Shown: piece after piece, positions 16,492 through 24,812 of the stretch
Position numbering within the stretch: position 1 is the first letter of the stretch
Layout: every line of letters begins with the position of its first letter
NCBI GenBank assembly: GCA_900766815.1
Contig: CAAFWV010000063.1
Span: forward strand, 1 to 44,571
Direction of reading: 5' to 3'
DNA from: Lachnospiraceae bacterium
GTDB taxonomy: Bacteria; Bacillota; Clostridia; Lachnospirales; Lachnospiraceae
Length of the DNA: 44,571 bases
The notes under the pieces: model-generated
The model's database searches: none
What the model was told of the DNA's origin: nothing
The model's input: the letters and a program-made list of their open reading frames with translations, nothing else
Program-made: the position numbers and the translations under genes

Positions 16492-17793
16492 TCATTTCAC
16501 CTCTCCCTTCGCCGCACTCATTCCGGCAAGGTATCCGCTGCTCCATGCGACCTGAAGATTATATCCTCCGGTCAGAGCATCAACATCCATTAATTCTCCC
16601 GCAATATACAGCCCGGGAATAAGCCTGCTCTCCATGGTGGATGGGTTAATCTCCTTAACACTGATTCCACCCTGGGTGATAATAGCTTCTGTGAACGGTC
16701 TGGTACCCGTAACCGTCATATTAAATCCCTTAAGGGTATATATCAGTCGACTTCTCTCCTCTTTGGTGATGTCATGAACAGGCTTATGCGCATCAAGAGA
16801 GCTTTGGACAATAACCGTATCAATTAAGGCCGATGGCAGAAGTCCGATAAGTGCATTCTTAAGATTCTTATTCTTAGCTTCATCAAAGTCCCTTAATATC
16901 CTCTTGTCAAGCTGCTCCATTGATAATGCCGGTTTAAGATCAATCAGTAAGGTAACATTCTTCCCATATACCTTCTTCGAATAGTAGCTTGAAGCACTTA
17001 AGATAAGCGGTCCGCTGATACCGAAATGGGTAAACAGCATCTCGCCGAAGGCTGTATATATAAGACTCTTCTTAAGCTTTGCTCCGTCAGCAACAGCTCT
17101 TATTCTGTCCGGATCAAGCAGTTCATTAAAAAGATTCACCCTGACATTCTTAAGAGACAGCCCCTGGAGGTCCTTATAGAAGTCCTCTTTAGTCGTAAGC
17201 GGAACAAGCGCAGGCTTAGTTTCTGTAACTGTATGCCCCAAATCCTGCAGAAGTCTATGACCGTTTCCGTCGCTACCCGTTGATTGATAAGAGAGCCCAC
17301 CGGTACACATGATTACCGCATCAGCTGTTATTTTTTCGTGATTAGTTGTCTCAATACCACGCACTTTTCCCGAATCCATGTATATGGATTTAAGTGTCGT
17401 ATTAAGGCAGACCTTCACATCATTCTGCCTCATGATTCGCTTAAGCGTATCCGTTACATCATAGGAATGATCGCTCTCCGGGAATACTCTGCCGCCGCGC
17501 TCAACCTTAAGCTTAAGACCGTTACTCTCCAGGAGCTCTATAAGGCTTACATTGCTGAAGTTATTAAAGGCCGCATACATGAATCTCGGATTACTGACAA
17601 TGTTATCAAAGAACTCATCAGTATCACAGTTGTTCGTAACATTGCATCTGCCCTTGCCTGTAATGTATATCTTCTTACCCAGCTTCTCATTGCGTTCAAT
17701 AAGAGTCACATCGGCGCCATTAACCGCAGCGGCAATCGAAGCAAGCATGCCCGCTGCTCCTCCGCCTATTACTATAACCTTATTCCTCTTCAT
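16492..17793 (-). CDS. BaiN/RdsA-family NAD(P)/FAD-dependent oxidoreductase (HI0933-like)
   Basis: A 433-residue flavoprotein with an N-terminal FAD-binding Rossmann motif (VIVIGGGAAGMLASIAAA), the family signature LGKKIYITGKGRCNVTN, IMCTGGLSYQSTGSDGNGH, and a C-terminal FAD-closing segment (GLYIAGELMDVDALTGGYNLQVAWSSGYLAG). The family is widespread in Firmicutes; one branch (BaiN) reduces bile-acid intermediates, but most members, including this one, have no proven substrate. It begins 14 bases before the end of the RpiR-type regulator gene and has AAGGAG 8 bases before its ATG. Confidence 0.9.
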   Translation of the reverse strand: MKRNKVIVIGGGAAGMLASIAAAVNGADVTLIERNEKLGKKIYITGKGRCNVTNNCDTDEFFDNIVSNPRFMYAAFNNFSNVSLIELLESNGLKLKVERGGRVFPESDHSYDVTDTLKRIMRQNDVKVCLNTTLKSIYMDSGKVRGIETTNHEKITADAVIMCTGGLSYQSTGSDGNGHRLLQDLGHTVTETKPALVPLTTKEDFYKDLQGLSLKNVRVNLFNELLDPDRIRAVADGAKLKKSLIYTAFGEMLFTHFGISGPLILSASSYYSKKVYGKNVTLLIDLKPALSMEQLDKRILRDFDEAKNKNLKNALIGLLPSALIDTVIVQSSLDAHKPVHDITKEERSRLIYTLKGFNMTVTGTRPFTEAIITQGGISVKEINPSTMESRLIPGLYIAGELMDVDALTGGYNLQVAWSSGYLAGMSAAKGEVK

Positions 17794-18727
17794 AAGGCGA
17801 CTCCTTCATTAAATCCTTGCGAAGAGAATAATCAAGCATGGGCTCGTCATCTATGAAATTAATCTCATCATTTAAGTAAACCTGATAGTTCTCCCATGCT
17901 TTCTCGAGATTCTCAAGATTCTCCTTAACATCCTCCGGAGCCTTGAGGCACAGTGCAACAACTATTGCATTAATTACACTGAGTGGTGCCACAAGCGAAT
18001 CAACAATACTTACCATGTCACTCCTTGCGAAGAGATTGCACGAGCTGTACATACACATCGGACTGTACTGTGTATCAGTAATAGAAATAACACGTGCATT
18101 TCTATCCCTTGCAAATTCCATAATCTTTAGCGTTCTCATGGAATACCTGGGGAAGCTGATACCAACCACGCAGTCCTTGTCATTAACCCTTATCATCTGC
18201 TCAAAGGTCTCACTCACCGATGTGGTTCTGATAAGCTTAACATTGTCTCTGATCATATTGAGATAAAAGCTTAAGAAATCTGCCAGGGGTTCGCAGCTTC
18301 TAAGTCCGATAATATATACATTTTCCGCCTCAAGCAGAGAATCTACCGCATATTCGAAGCTCTCCGGGTCAAGACCCGTCATGGTATCCCTGATTTTCTC
18401 AATATCACCATTCAGAACAGATGTTATGATTTCGGACTGCGAGCTCCTGCCGTACTTGGCGCCCATCTTCCTAACAGAATTAAGCTTATTCTTAACCCAT
18501 GCCGCAAGAGCATTCTGAAATTGAGGAAAGCCTTCAAATCCAATTCTGGTTGCAAAACGAACAACAGTCGATTCACTCACCTTCAGTCTCTCACCGATTT
18601 TCGCAGCCGTCATGAATACAGCTTCGTTATAGTTCTCCTTGATGAAATTGGCAATAGCCTTATGGCTCTTGCTCATCCTCGGATAATATTCATCTATCAG
18701 TTCAATAATATCTTTGTTTATCATCAT
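17780..18727 (-). CDS. MurR/RpiR-family transcriptional regulator
   Basis: Residues about 1-75 form the RpiR helix-turn-helix (YYPRMSKSHKAIANFIKEN, FMTAAKIGERLKVSESTVVRFATRIGFEGFPQFQ), and about 120-270 a sugar-isomerase (SIS) effector domain with YIIGLRSCEPLADFLSFYL and CVVGISFPRYSMRTLKIMEFA. Such proteins sense phosphosugars. The SIS ligand region SFPRYS is as expected, but the specific ligand cannot be read. Several starts are possible (TTG 18730, ATG 18727, ATG 18724); I use 18727. It lies 4 bases after the tetR stop and overlaps the flavoprotein gene, within a run of housekeeping genes rather than sugar genes. Confidence 0.92.
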   Translation of the reverse strand: MMINKDIIELIDEYYPRMSKSHKAIANFIKENYNEAVFMTAAKIGERLKVSESTVVRFATRIGFEGFPQFQNALAAWVKNKLNSVRKMGAKYGRSSQSEIITSVLNGDIEKIRDTMTGLDPESFEYAVDSLLEAENVYIIGLRSCEPLADFLSFYLNMIRDNVKLIRTTSVSETFEQMIRVNDKDCVVGISFPRYSMRTLKIMEFARDRNARVISITDTQYSPMCMYSSCNLFARSDMVSIVDSLVAPLSVINAIVVALCLKAPEDVKENLENLEKAWENYQVYLNDEINFIDDEPMLDYSLRKDLMKESPYEEE

Positions 18728-18731
18728 CAAC

Positions 18732-19277
18732 CTATACGAAAGAACGGTATGTGCTCTTAAGAAGCTCTATTGTATCAGCCTCATTCAGATCATAGTCACC
18801 TGTTATTGTCATGCATGCTATTCCATGAATGAAGATCCACATCTTGGTAAACAGATCTCCGCTATCGGCAACTCCCGCTTCCTTGGCCTTGCTCATCTCA
18901 GTGGCAACGCTGCCGTTACTTCCGTTTAATATCTCATACATGCTGAAATTATACCTGTTATTCGATAGGAAAAGCATTGAAAAGAGCTCGGGCTCCTCTG
19001 TTGCGAATCTGATATAGGCATATCCGAGATTGACAAACGGTTCATCTGCTACTCTCTTGCAGCTATCATAGAAGTTGGCATAATACTCTACAGCCTTGGC
19101 ATAGATTTCCGAAATCAGATCATCCATATTGGCGTAGAGTCTGAAAATCGGCTGTGTTGAACAGCCTGCCTTAGCAGCCAGTTTTCTTGCAGTTACATTC
19201 TCAATACCTTCAGATCTTGCAAGAAGAAATGCATTGTCAATAAGATAGCTTTTGGTAATTGTTTCTTTTCTAGGCAT
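18732..19277 (-). CDS. TetR-family transcriptional regulator
   Basis: An N-terminal TetR helix-turn-helix (YLIDNAFLLARSEGIENVTARKLAAKAGCSTQPIFRLYANMDDL, with the HTH at about residues 25-50) is followed by an all-helical ligand domain (about 60-181) of the type that senses small hydrophobic molecules. GGGAGG lies 7 bases before the ATG. It is the first gene after the promoter at 19319-19346 and so probably controls its own expression and the downstream rpiR-flavoprotein-cmk-ispH-rpsA genes. The effector is unknown. Confidence 0.9.
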   Translation of the reverse strand: MPRKETITKSYLIDNAFLLARSEGIENVTARKLAAKAGCSTQPIFRLYANMDDLISEIYAKAVEYYANFYDSCKRVADEPFVNLGYAYIRFATEEPELFSMLFLSNNRYNFSMYEILNGSNGSVATEMSKAKEAGVADSGDLFTKMWIFIHGIACMTITGDYDLNEADTIELLKSTYRSFV

Positions 19278-19315
19278 GATATCCCTCCCAATATAGTGTT
19301 AATAGTCTCTAATAT

Positions 19316-19346
19316 GTTATTATAACGCATGTCATTTATTATGTAA
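19316..19346 (-). promoter_or_regulatory. Promoter of the tetR-rpiR-cmk-ispH-rpsA operon with possible TetR operator
   Basis: TTACAT (19341-19346), a 16-base spacer and TATAAT (19319-19324) on the minus strand. The -10 lies inside an interrupted palindrome, GTTAT-T-ATAAC (19316-19326), a plausible autoregulatory operator site for the TetR protein encoded next. Promoter by sequence; operator by inference. Confidence 0.6.
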
Positions 19347-19352
19347 ATAAAA

Positions 19353-19378
19353 AAGAGGACTGATTTCTCAGTCCTCTT
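19353..19378 (-). terminator. Terminator of the decarboxylase (oad/mmd) operon
   Basis: Perfect 11-base arms AAGAGGACTGA and TCAGTCCTCTT with a 4-base loop; on the minus strand TTTTTTATTT follows. It lies directly after the OadA gene and before the tetR promoter. Confidence 0.88.
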
Positions 19379-19392
19379 AAAATTACTTATCC

Positions 19393-20829
19393 TTATACGG
19401 GATATGCGTTATTAGCTGTATCTGCCTTAGCAACATCTACAGATGTCTGCTGTGCCTGACGATACTTGAAGAACTCTGTTGCAACCTGAGGGAACAGTGC
19501 ATATGAAAGTACGTCCTCGTCCTGCTGCTTCCACTGCTTCATCTCTGCCTCAATTGAAGCAAGCTCAGGCTCTGTATGACCTGTAGCCTCTGCAGATCTT
19601 GCAGTAGATCTTGGCTCACCCGGAATAACCTTATTGATTACTTCCTCGTTCATAGGCTTAACTGTCTGACCATAGTTACCGCGAAGAAGATCCTTGAACT
19701 CACCTGTAGCCATCTTATATCTCTCACCCATAAGAACATTGAAGATAGCCTGTGTACCAACGATCTGTGATGAAGGTGTAACAAGAGGCGGTTCACCGCA
19801 GTCCTTACGAACTCTCGGAATTTCCTCAAGAACCTCATTGTACTTATCCTCTGCACCCTGCTCCTTGAGCTGGCTAACCATGTTAGATAACATTCCACCG
19901 GGTACCTGATATAACAATGTCTTGATATTAACGCCAAGAACCTTTGTGCTCATGAGACCCGACTCTATACACTCCTCTCTGTAAGGACGGAAGTAATCAG
20001 CAATCTCAGCAAGAAGATTCTGGTCATATCCTGTATCATACGGTGTTCCCTTGAAGGTCTCAACCATAACCTCTGTTGCAGGCTGTGATGTACCAAGTGC
20101 GAATGGTGAAATAGCACAGTCGATAACATCAACACCGGCCTCAACAGCCTTAAGATATGTCATTGAAGCAACACCTGAGGTGTAGTGTGTATGAAGCTGG
20201 ATAGGAAGCTTTGTATTCTCCTTGAGAGTCTTAACAAGCTCCTCAGCCTTATAAGGTGTAAGAAGACCAGCCATATCCTTGATACAGATGCTGTCTGCAC
20301 CCATAGCCTCAATCTTCTTAGCCATATCTGCCCAGTACTCAAGTGTATAAGCATCACCGAGAGTATATGAAAGAGCGATCTGAGATTCTCCTCTTCCCTC
20401 GATAGCCTTAATCTTATTAGTTGCATCAACAGCTGCCTGAAGGTTACGAAGGTCATTCAGACAGTCGAAGATTCTGATTACGTCAATACCGTTGGCGATT
20501 GACTTCTCAACGAAAGCATATACAACATCATCTGCGTAAGGACGATATCCAAGGATATTCTGTCCTCTGAAGAGCATCTGAAGCTTTGTGTTCTTGAAGC
20601 CGTCACGAAGCTTACGTAATCTCTCCCATGGATCTTCCTTAAGGAATCTTAATGAAGCATCGAATGTAGCACCACCCCAGCACTCTACTGCGTGGTAGCC
20701 AACCTTATCCATCTTATCTACGATTGGAAGCATCTTCTCGGTAGGCATTCTTGTTGCAATCAATGACTGATGTGCATCACGAAGAACTGTCTCCATAATT
20801 CCAACCGGCTTTTTTACTATATCTGCCAT
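19393..20829 (-). CDS. oadA: Oxaloacetate decarboxylase alpha / pyruvate carboxylase subunit B (5S-type carboxyltransferase)
   Basis: A TIM-barrel carboxyltransferase that moves CO2 between oxaloacetate/pyruvate and carboxybiotin. ETVLRDAHQSLIATRM at residues 13-28 supplies metal ligand and active-site residues, then HAVECWGGATFDASLRFLKEDPWERL, QMLFRGQNILGYRPYADD, ICIKDMAGLLTPY (with the Lys that is carboxylated in the family), and LPIQLHTHYTSGVASMTYL. The C-terminal conserved PYC_OADA region (about 330-440) is present but the biotinyl domain is absent, so it must use the separate carrier at 22052-22420. Its 478 residues fit a biotin-less subunit. AAGGAG precedes the ATG. Last gene of the operon. 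Confidence 0.93.
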   Translation of the reverse strand: MADIVKKPVGIMETVLRDAHQSLIATRMPTEKMLPIVDKMDKVGYHAVECWGGATFDASLRFLKEDPWERLRKLRDGFKNTKLQMLFRGQNILGYRPYADDVVYAFVEKSIANGIDVIRIFDCLNDLRNLQAAVDATNKIKAIEGRGESQIALSYTLGDAYTLEYWADMAKKIEAMGADSICIKDMAGLLTPYKAEELVKTLKENTKLPIQLHTHYTSGVASMTYLKAVEAGVDVIDCAISPFALGTSQPATEVMVETFKGTPYDTGYDQNLLAEIADYFRPYREECIESGLMSTKVLGVNIKTLLYQVPGGMLSNMVSQLKEQGAEDKYNEVLEEIPRVRKDCGEPPLVTPSSQIVGTQAIFNVLMGERYKMATGEFKDLLRGNYGQTVKPMNEEVINKVIPGEPRSTARSAEATGHTEPELASIEAEMKQWKQQDEDVLSYALFPQVATEFFKYRQAQQTSVDVAKADTANNAYPV

Positions 20830-20856
20830 GTTATTCTCCTTAATTTATTAAACAAA

Positions 20857-22008
20857 TTACATGATTCCGTATACTGCCATGAAGGTTCCGGCTGCAACCG
20901 CAGTACCGATAACGCCCGCAACGTTCGGGCCCATGGCATGCATCAGGAGGAAGTTGGTAGGATCTGCCTCAGCACCAACCTTCTGCGATACTCTTGCCGC
21001 CATAGGAACAGCAGATACTCCTGCAGAACCAATAAGCGGATTGATCTGTCTGTGTGACAGTACACACATCAGCTTACCAAGAAGGACACCGCCCGCCGTA
21101 CCGAATGCAAACGCTATAAGACCGAGAACAACGATCTTTAAGGTTGCGGCATTAAGGAAGGCCTCAGCACTTGTTGTAGCACCTACGGATGTACCGAGGA
21201 TGATAACAACAATATACATAAGTGCATTGGAAGCAGTCTCTGTAAGCTGTCTTACTACACCACACTCCTTGAAAAGGTTACCAAGCATAAGCATACCAAC
21301 CAGAGGAGCTGTTGTAGGAAGGATCATACAAACAACGATTGTAATTACTATAGGGAAGAGAATCTTCTCAAGCTTTGATACAGGTCTGAGCTGACCCATC
21401 TTGATCTTTCTCTCTTCTTCAGTTGTAAACAGCTTCATAATAGGCGGCTGGATAATCGGAACCAGTGACATGTATGAATATGCTGCCACGGCAATTGGTC
21501 CAAGAAGATTGGTCTGTCCAAGCTTACCTGCAAGGAAGATTGATGTAGGACCGTCAGCACCACCGATGATTGAAATAGAAGCTGCAGCCTTACCGTTGAA
21601 GCCAAGAAGAATAGCTCCGAAGTAAGCCATATAGATTCCAAGCTGTGCTGCTGCACCAAGAAGGAAGCTCTTAGGATTGGCAATAAGAGGACCGAAGTCT
21701 GTCATTGCACCGACACCCATGAAGATGAGCGACGGCAGTATTGCCCATTCATCAAGCAGGTAGAAGTAGTAAAGCAAACCACCGATACCGTTAGAAGAAT
21801 CGGCAATGCTCAACATAATATCAGGATAGATATTTACCAAGAGCATACCAAAAGCGATGGGAATTAAGAGCAATGGCTCAAATTCCTTAGCAATTGCAAG
21901 GTACAGGAAGACACAAGCAACAATTATCATAATATAGTTTCCCCAGGTCAGATTGAAGAATGCTGTCTGGTGAACTAAATTGTTCAAAGTATTACTAATA
22001 TATTCCAT
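20857..22008 (-). CDS. oadB: Na+-translocating decarboxylase beta subunit
   Basis: A polytopic membrane protein of 383 residues that decarboxylates carboxybiotin and drives Na+ export. The family signature SIIGGADGPTSIFLAGKL is present, together with LIFMGVGAMTDFGPLIANPKS, GTSVGATTSAEAFLN, NPLIGSAGVSAVPMAARV, and the closing MHAMGPNVAGVIGTAVAAG. These are the segments that carry the Asp and Ser/Asn residues of Na+ coupling in studied OadB proteins. AAGGA lies before the ATG at 22008. It could serve oxaloacetate, methylmalonyl-CoA, malonyl-CoA or glutaconyl-CoA decarboxylation; beta subunits do not reveal the acyl substrate. Confidence 0.96.
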   Translation of the reverse strand: MEYISNTLNNLVHQTAFFNLTWGNYIMIIVACVFLYLAIAKEFEPLLLIPIAFGMLLVNIYPDIMLSIADSSNGIGGLLYYFYLLDEWAILPSLIFMGVGAMTDFGPLIANPKSFLLGAAAQLGIYMAYFGAILLGFNGKAAASISIIGGADGPTSIFLAGKLGQTNLLGPIAVAAYSYMSLVPIIQPPIMKLFTTEEERKIKMGQLRPVSKLEKILFPIVITIVVCMILPTTAPLVGMLMLGNLFKECGVVRQLTETASNALMYIVVIILGTSVGATTSAEAFLNAATLKIVVLGLIAFAFGTAGGVLLGKLMCVLSHRQINPLIGSAGVSAVPMAARVSQKVGAEADPTNFLLMHAMGPNVAGVIGTAVAAGTFMAVYGIM

Positions 22009-22051
22009 GTTATTCCTTTCTTAACATAATATATGTTAATTGTCTTTCGTA

Positions 22052-22420
22052 TTAGTTAAGTGTTGCAAGAGTCTTGCCTGCCTCAACTGCGTCACCTACA
22101 GCAACGTCGATGCTTGCTACTGTTCCGTCTTCAGGTGCAACTACAGGGATCTCCATCTTCATAGCCTCGATGATGATAACTGCATCACCCTTCTTAACTG
22201 CCTGGCCTACGCTTGCCTCAATCTTAAATACCTTACCTGCAGCACCGGCCTCAACCTTGATTGAGCCTGCACCTGCGCTTGCAGCCTTAGGTGCGGGAGC
22301 AGCTGCCTTAGGTGCTGCCTTGGGAGCAGCCTTAGGTGCGCTTACAACTCCTGATGTAGCACCTTCTTCTACTACAACGTCATATACATTGCCATTAACT
22401 GTAATGGTATAATTCTTCAT
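22052..22420 (-). CDS. Biotin carboxyl carrier subunit (1.3S-like)
   Basis: A 122-residue carrier with an N-terminal MKNYTITVNGNVYDVVVEE strand region, an Ala/Pro/Lys-rich flexible linker at about 27-50, and a biotinyl domain whose EAMKME motif places the biotinylated lysine at residue 88. The flexible linker and small size match gamma/1.3S subunits of the Na+ decarboxylases and transcarboxylase. It is the only biotin carrier in the operon, so it should shuttle CO2 among the 5S-type OadA, the 12S-like subunit and OadB. AGGAGG precedes the ATG. Confidence 0.95.
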   Translation of the reverse strand: MKNYTITVNGNVYDVVVEEGATSGVVSAPKAAPKAAPKAAAPAPKAASAGAGSIKVEAGAAGKVFKIEASVGQAVKKGDAVIIIEAMKMEIPVVAPEDGTVASIDVAVGDAVEAGKTLATLN

Positions 22421-22436
22421 TTCAACATCCTCCTAA

Positions 22437-23216
22437 TTAATATCTTCTTCTGATAGAACGAACAACATATCCGTCACTTGATGAAGCGCCCTCGCTAGCA
22501 GCAATTGCAGCCGCAATTACAGCGATAAGCTCTGTATCATCCTGAGCCTCTTCATTGGCAGCAATCTGAGCTACCGCATTGTCAACAGATTCGGCGCTCG
22601 CCTTAGCTGCAGCGGCCTTATCAGCCTTCTTCTTAGCAGCGTTCTGCTCTGCCATGTTGACAAATTTGAAGCAGGAAATAATTGCCATAAGAATTACAAG
22701 TACAGCGAATACCGTTCCGATACCGAGGATAGTATTAAGAGCTGCATTGGTCATCATTTCCGTGAATGTATAATTCACATTTGTTAACATCGAATCAAAG
22801 GTTCCCTTGGGAAGAATAAGTGTGATGATAACCTCAGCACTTCTCTTCTCACCCTTGGGGTTTACATTTGATCCAAGGATTGTGGCATTGATTGTAAGTT
22901 CCTTGTCCTCCTCGGTGAAGGATACTGACTCAATGCTTTCGTATTGTCCCAAATCTTCAAGAGCAATTCCAAAGTTCTCTACCGCGTCGGCAGCTGCCTT
23001 GGCAGAGATACCATAGTACTGTTCAATAGCATCTGCATTCTCTTCAACATCTACATTATTTACTGCGAAGTCATTGATGAGTTCAACATATGCTGTTGCA
23101 ATCTGCACTGCATCATCCTGTGTTATACTGGCTTCCGCAACAGTCTCAGCCTCTCCGCATGCAGTTGCTCCAAGAAGACAGGTGACCATACCTAATATAA
23201 GCAAAAACTTCTTCAT
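22437..23216 (-). CDS. OadG-family decarboxylase subunit with lipoprotein-type N-terminus
   Basis: The N-terminus KKFLLILGMVTCLLGATACG is a signal peptide with a lipobox (LGATAC, Cys 20). It is followed by an extracytoplasmic domain (about 25-160) not seen in short OadG proteins, one transmembrane helix (NTILGIGTVFAVLVILMAIISCFKFV, about 160-190), and a cytoplasmic Ala/Lys-rich tail ending in ELIAVIAAAIAASEG and GYVVRSIRRRY, the typical OadG C-terminus. OadG assembles and stabilises the decarboxylase complex. At 259 residues it is about three times longer than proteobacterial OadG; this long form is common in clostridia. AAGGAAG lies before the ATG. Confidence 0.85.
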   Translation of the reverse strand: MKKFLLILGMVTCLLGATACGEAETVAEASITQDDAVQIATAYVELINDFAVNNVDVEENADAIEQYYGISAKAAADAVENFGIALEDLGQYESIESVSFTEEDKELTINATILGSNVNPKGEKRSAEVIITLILPKGTFDSMLTNVNYTFTEMMTNAALNTILGIGTVFAVLVILMAIISCFKFVNMAEQNAAKKKADKAAAAKASAESVDNAVAQIAANEEAQDDTELIAVIAAAIAASEGASSSDGYVVRSIRRRY

Positions 23217-23249
23217 ATCAAGTATCTTCCTTTCTTGTCTTGCTTGTGA

Positions 23250-24674
23250 TTATTTAGCTACATGCTTCTTGGCCGGAATGTCAACAGCCTTGGTATAAAG
23301 CATATCAAGAGCACCTGCAACATACTTTCTTGTATCAGCTGCAGCGATAATTGTATCAACATATCCGCGTCTTGCAGCGCTGTCAACGCTGTTCTGAAGC
23401 TCATCATACTTCTTCGCGCAATCAGCTACGGCGTCAGCATCCTTACCGTTGCAGATAATCTGTGCCGCAAACTTAGAATCCATCATTCCAATCTTAGCTG
23501 AATCCCATGCGAATACCATATCAGCGCCAAGAGCCTTAGAGTTCATAACAACTCCTGCAGTACCGAAGGCCTGTCCGATAATGACATTAACCTTGGGAAC
23601 TGTTGCATTGGCGAATGCAGCTGTTAATGCAGCTGCTTCCTTAGCTGCTCTCTTCTCACAACACATGCAAGCCTTGAAGCCTGCAACATTGGTAAGAGTA
23701 ACAACAGGAATCTCAAAAGCATCGCAGAAGTTAACAAACTCAGCTGCCTTCTGTGCGCCCTTTGCCGAAAGAGCACAGTCAAACTTCTCAACTGAATTGC
23801 CTTCCTCATCGAATACCTCTGTACGGTTGGCAACAACACCAACTGTATCACCATTAATCTTAATAAGGGCTGTATACATATCCTTGGCAAAGTCTGCCTT
23901 TGTCTCGAATACAAAACCATTGTCTGCAAGCATTGATACCGCAATTGATGTATCACCTACGCAGCCTTCAATTCCTTCACATGCTCTGTTAAGGTCATCC
24001 TCGCACTCATCGAATGCTGTTGCCTCACAGTTGCTTGGAAGCATTGCTACAAGCTCTCTGATTGATGCATAGATTGTTGCCTCATCTGCAACCATATCAA
24101 CAACACCCGTCTCAGCAGCCTGGAAATCAGAAGCGCTGTTATCACACTTTGCGGCATTGTTTCCACAGATTCCATCGGGAGAATTAACGAACATCTTTGC
24201 ACTCTTCTCCATGAAAACAAAATCAGAAAGTGCCGGAACAAGTGATAATCCGCCGCCACATGAACCAAAAACAGCAGAAATCTGAGGAATAACACCTGAA
24301 GCAAGTGCACTTGAAGCATAAAGCTCACCAAATGCGTTCAATGCGTCTGTAGCCTCCTCAAGTCTCAAACCTGTAGAATCGATAAGTCCGATTACAGGAG
24401 CACCCATCTTAAGTGCCATATCATACAGGTTCACAATCTTCTTAGCGTGCATCTCGCCAATACTTCCGCCCATAACAGACGCATCCTGGCTGTACACATA
24501 TACAAGATTGCCATCGATAACACCATATCCGGTCACAACGCCGTCAGATGGAGTATCGTTCGCGTTTACATTGAAGTCAGTAGCTCTGGCTGTAACCTTA
24601 GCACCGATTTCAACGAAACTGTTCTCGTCAAGCAGAGAAGCGATTCTCTGGCTCGCCTTACTTGTAGTACTCAT
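23250..24674 (-). CDS. CoA-type carboxyltransferase subunit (MmdA/12S-like, divergent)
   Basis: Two crotonase-like halves. The N-half is well conserved for the acyl-CoA side: VYVYSQDASVMGGSIGEMHAKKI, GLIDSTGLRLEEA, and AVFGSCGGGLSLVPALSDFV. The C-half keeps FCDAFEIPVVTL, ATVPKVNVIIGQAFGTAGVVM and GYVDTIIAAADTRKYV, but the usual PGFxPGxxQExxGIIRHGAKLLYAY stretch is replaced by AGFKACMCCEKRAAKEAAAL. Expected chemistry is transfer of CO2 between biotin and an acyl-CoA (malonyl-, methylmalonyl- or glutaconyl-CoA). Its 474 residues are slightly short of the usual 500-520. It is the first gene of the operon. The family call is firm, the substrate is not. Confidence 0.85.
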   Translation of the reverse strand: MSTTSKASQRIASLLDENSFVEIGAKVTARATDFNVNANDTPSDGVVTGYGVIDGNLVYVYSQDASVMGGSIGEMHAKKIVNLYDMALKMGAPVIGLIDSTGLRLEEATDALNAFGELYASSALASGVIPQISAVFGSCGGGLSLVPALSDFVFMEKSAKMFVNSPDGICGNNAAKCDNSASDFQAAETGVVDMVADEATIYASIRELVAMLPSNCEATAFDECEDDLNRACEGIEGCVGDTSIAVSMLADNGFVFETKADFAKDMYTALIKINGDTVGVVANRTEVFDEEGNSVEKFDCALSAKGAQKAAEFVNFCDAFEIPVVTLTNVAGFKACMCCEKRAAKEAAALTAAFANATVPKVNVIIGQAFGTAGVVMNSKALGADMVFAWDSAKIGMMDSKFAAQIICNGKDADAVADCAKKYDELQNSVDSAARRGYVDTIIAAADTRKYVAGALDMLYTKAVDIPAKKHVAK

Positions 24675-24721
24675 TGAAAGCCCTCCATATATATAAATTT
24701 AAATGTTTACACACATTAATC

Positions 24722-24730
24722 AGTATAACA
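24722..24730 (-). promoter_or_regulatory. Extended -10 promoter of the decarboxylase operon
   Basis: TGTTATACT on the minus strand (24722-24730) is an extended -10 element, 48 bases upstream of the carboxyltransferase ATG. No good -35 is seen, as is common with extended -10 promoters. It abuts the terminator of the upstream GGDEF gene. Confidence 0.55.
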
Positions 24731-24732
24731 CA

Positions 24733-24771
24733 AAAAAGCTTTGAACAGAAATAAATCTTTCAAAGCTTTTT
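24733..24771 (-). terminator. Terminator after the GGDEF gene
   Basis: Perfect 13-base arms AAAAAGCTTTGAA (24733-24745) and TTCAAAGCTTTTT (24759-24771) with a 13-base loop. On the minus strand the hairpin closes in TTTTTT. The symmetry could also work on the plus strand, but no plus-strand gene lies upstream. Confidence 0.65.
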
Positions 24772-24812
24772 ATATTATTTATTATACACTTTTCACAAAA
24801 GAAACCGTTATC

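Noticed and set aside
22074..22412. Ala/Pro-rich 112-residue plus-strand frame opposite the biotin carrier
   Set aside because: Its composition is the antisense of the Ala/Lys/Pro linker; no ribosome binding site and no family features.
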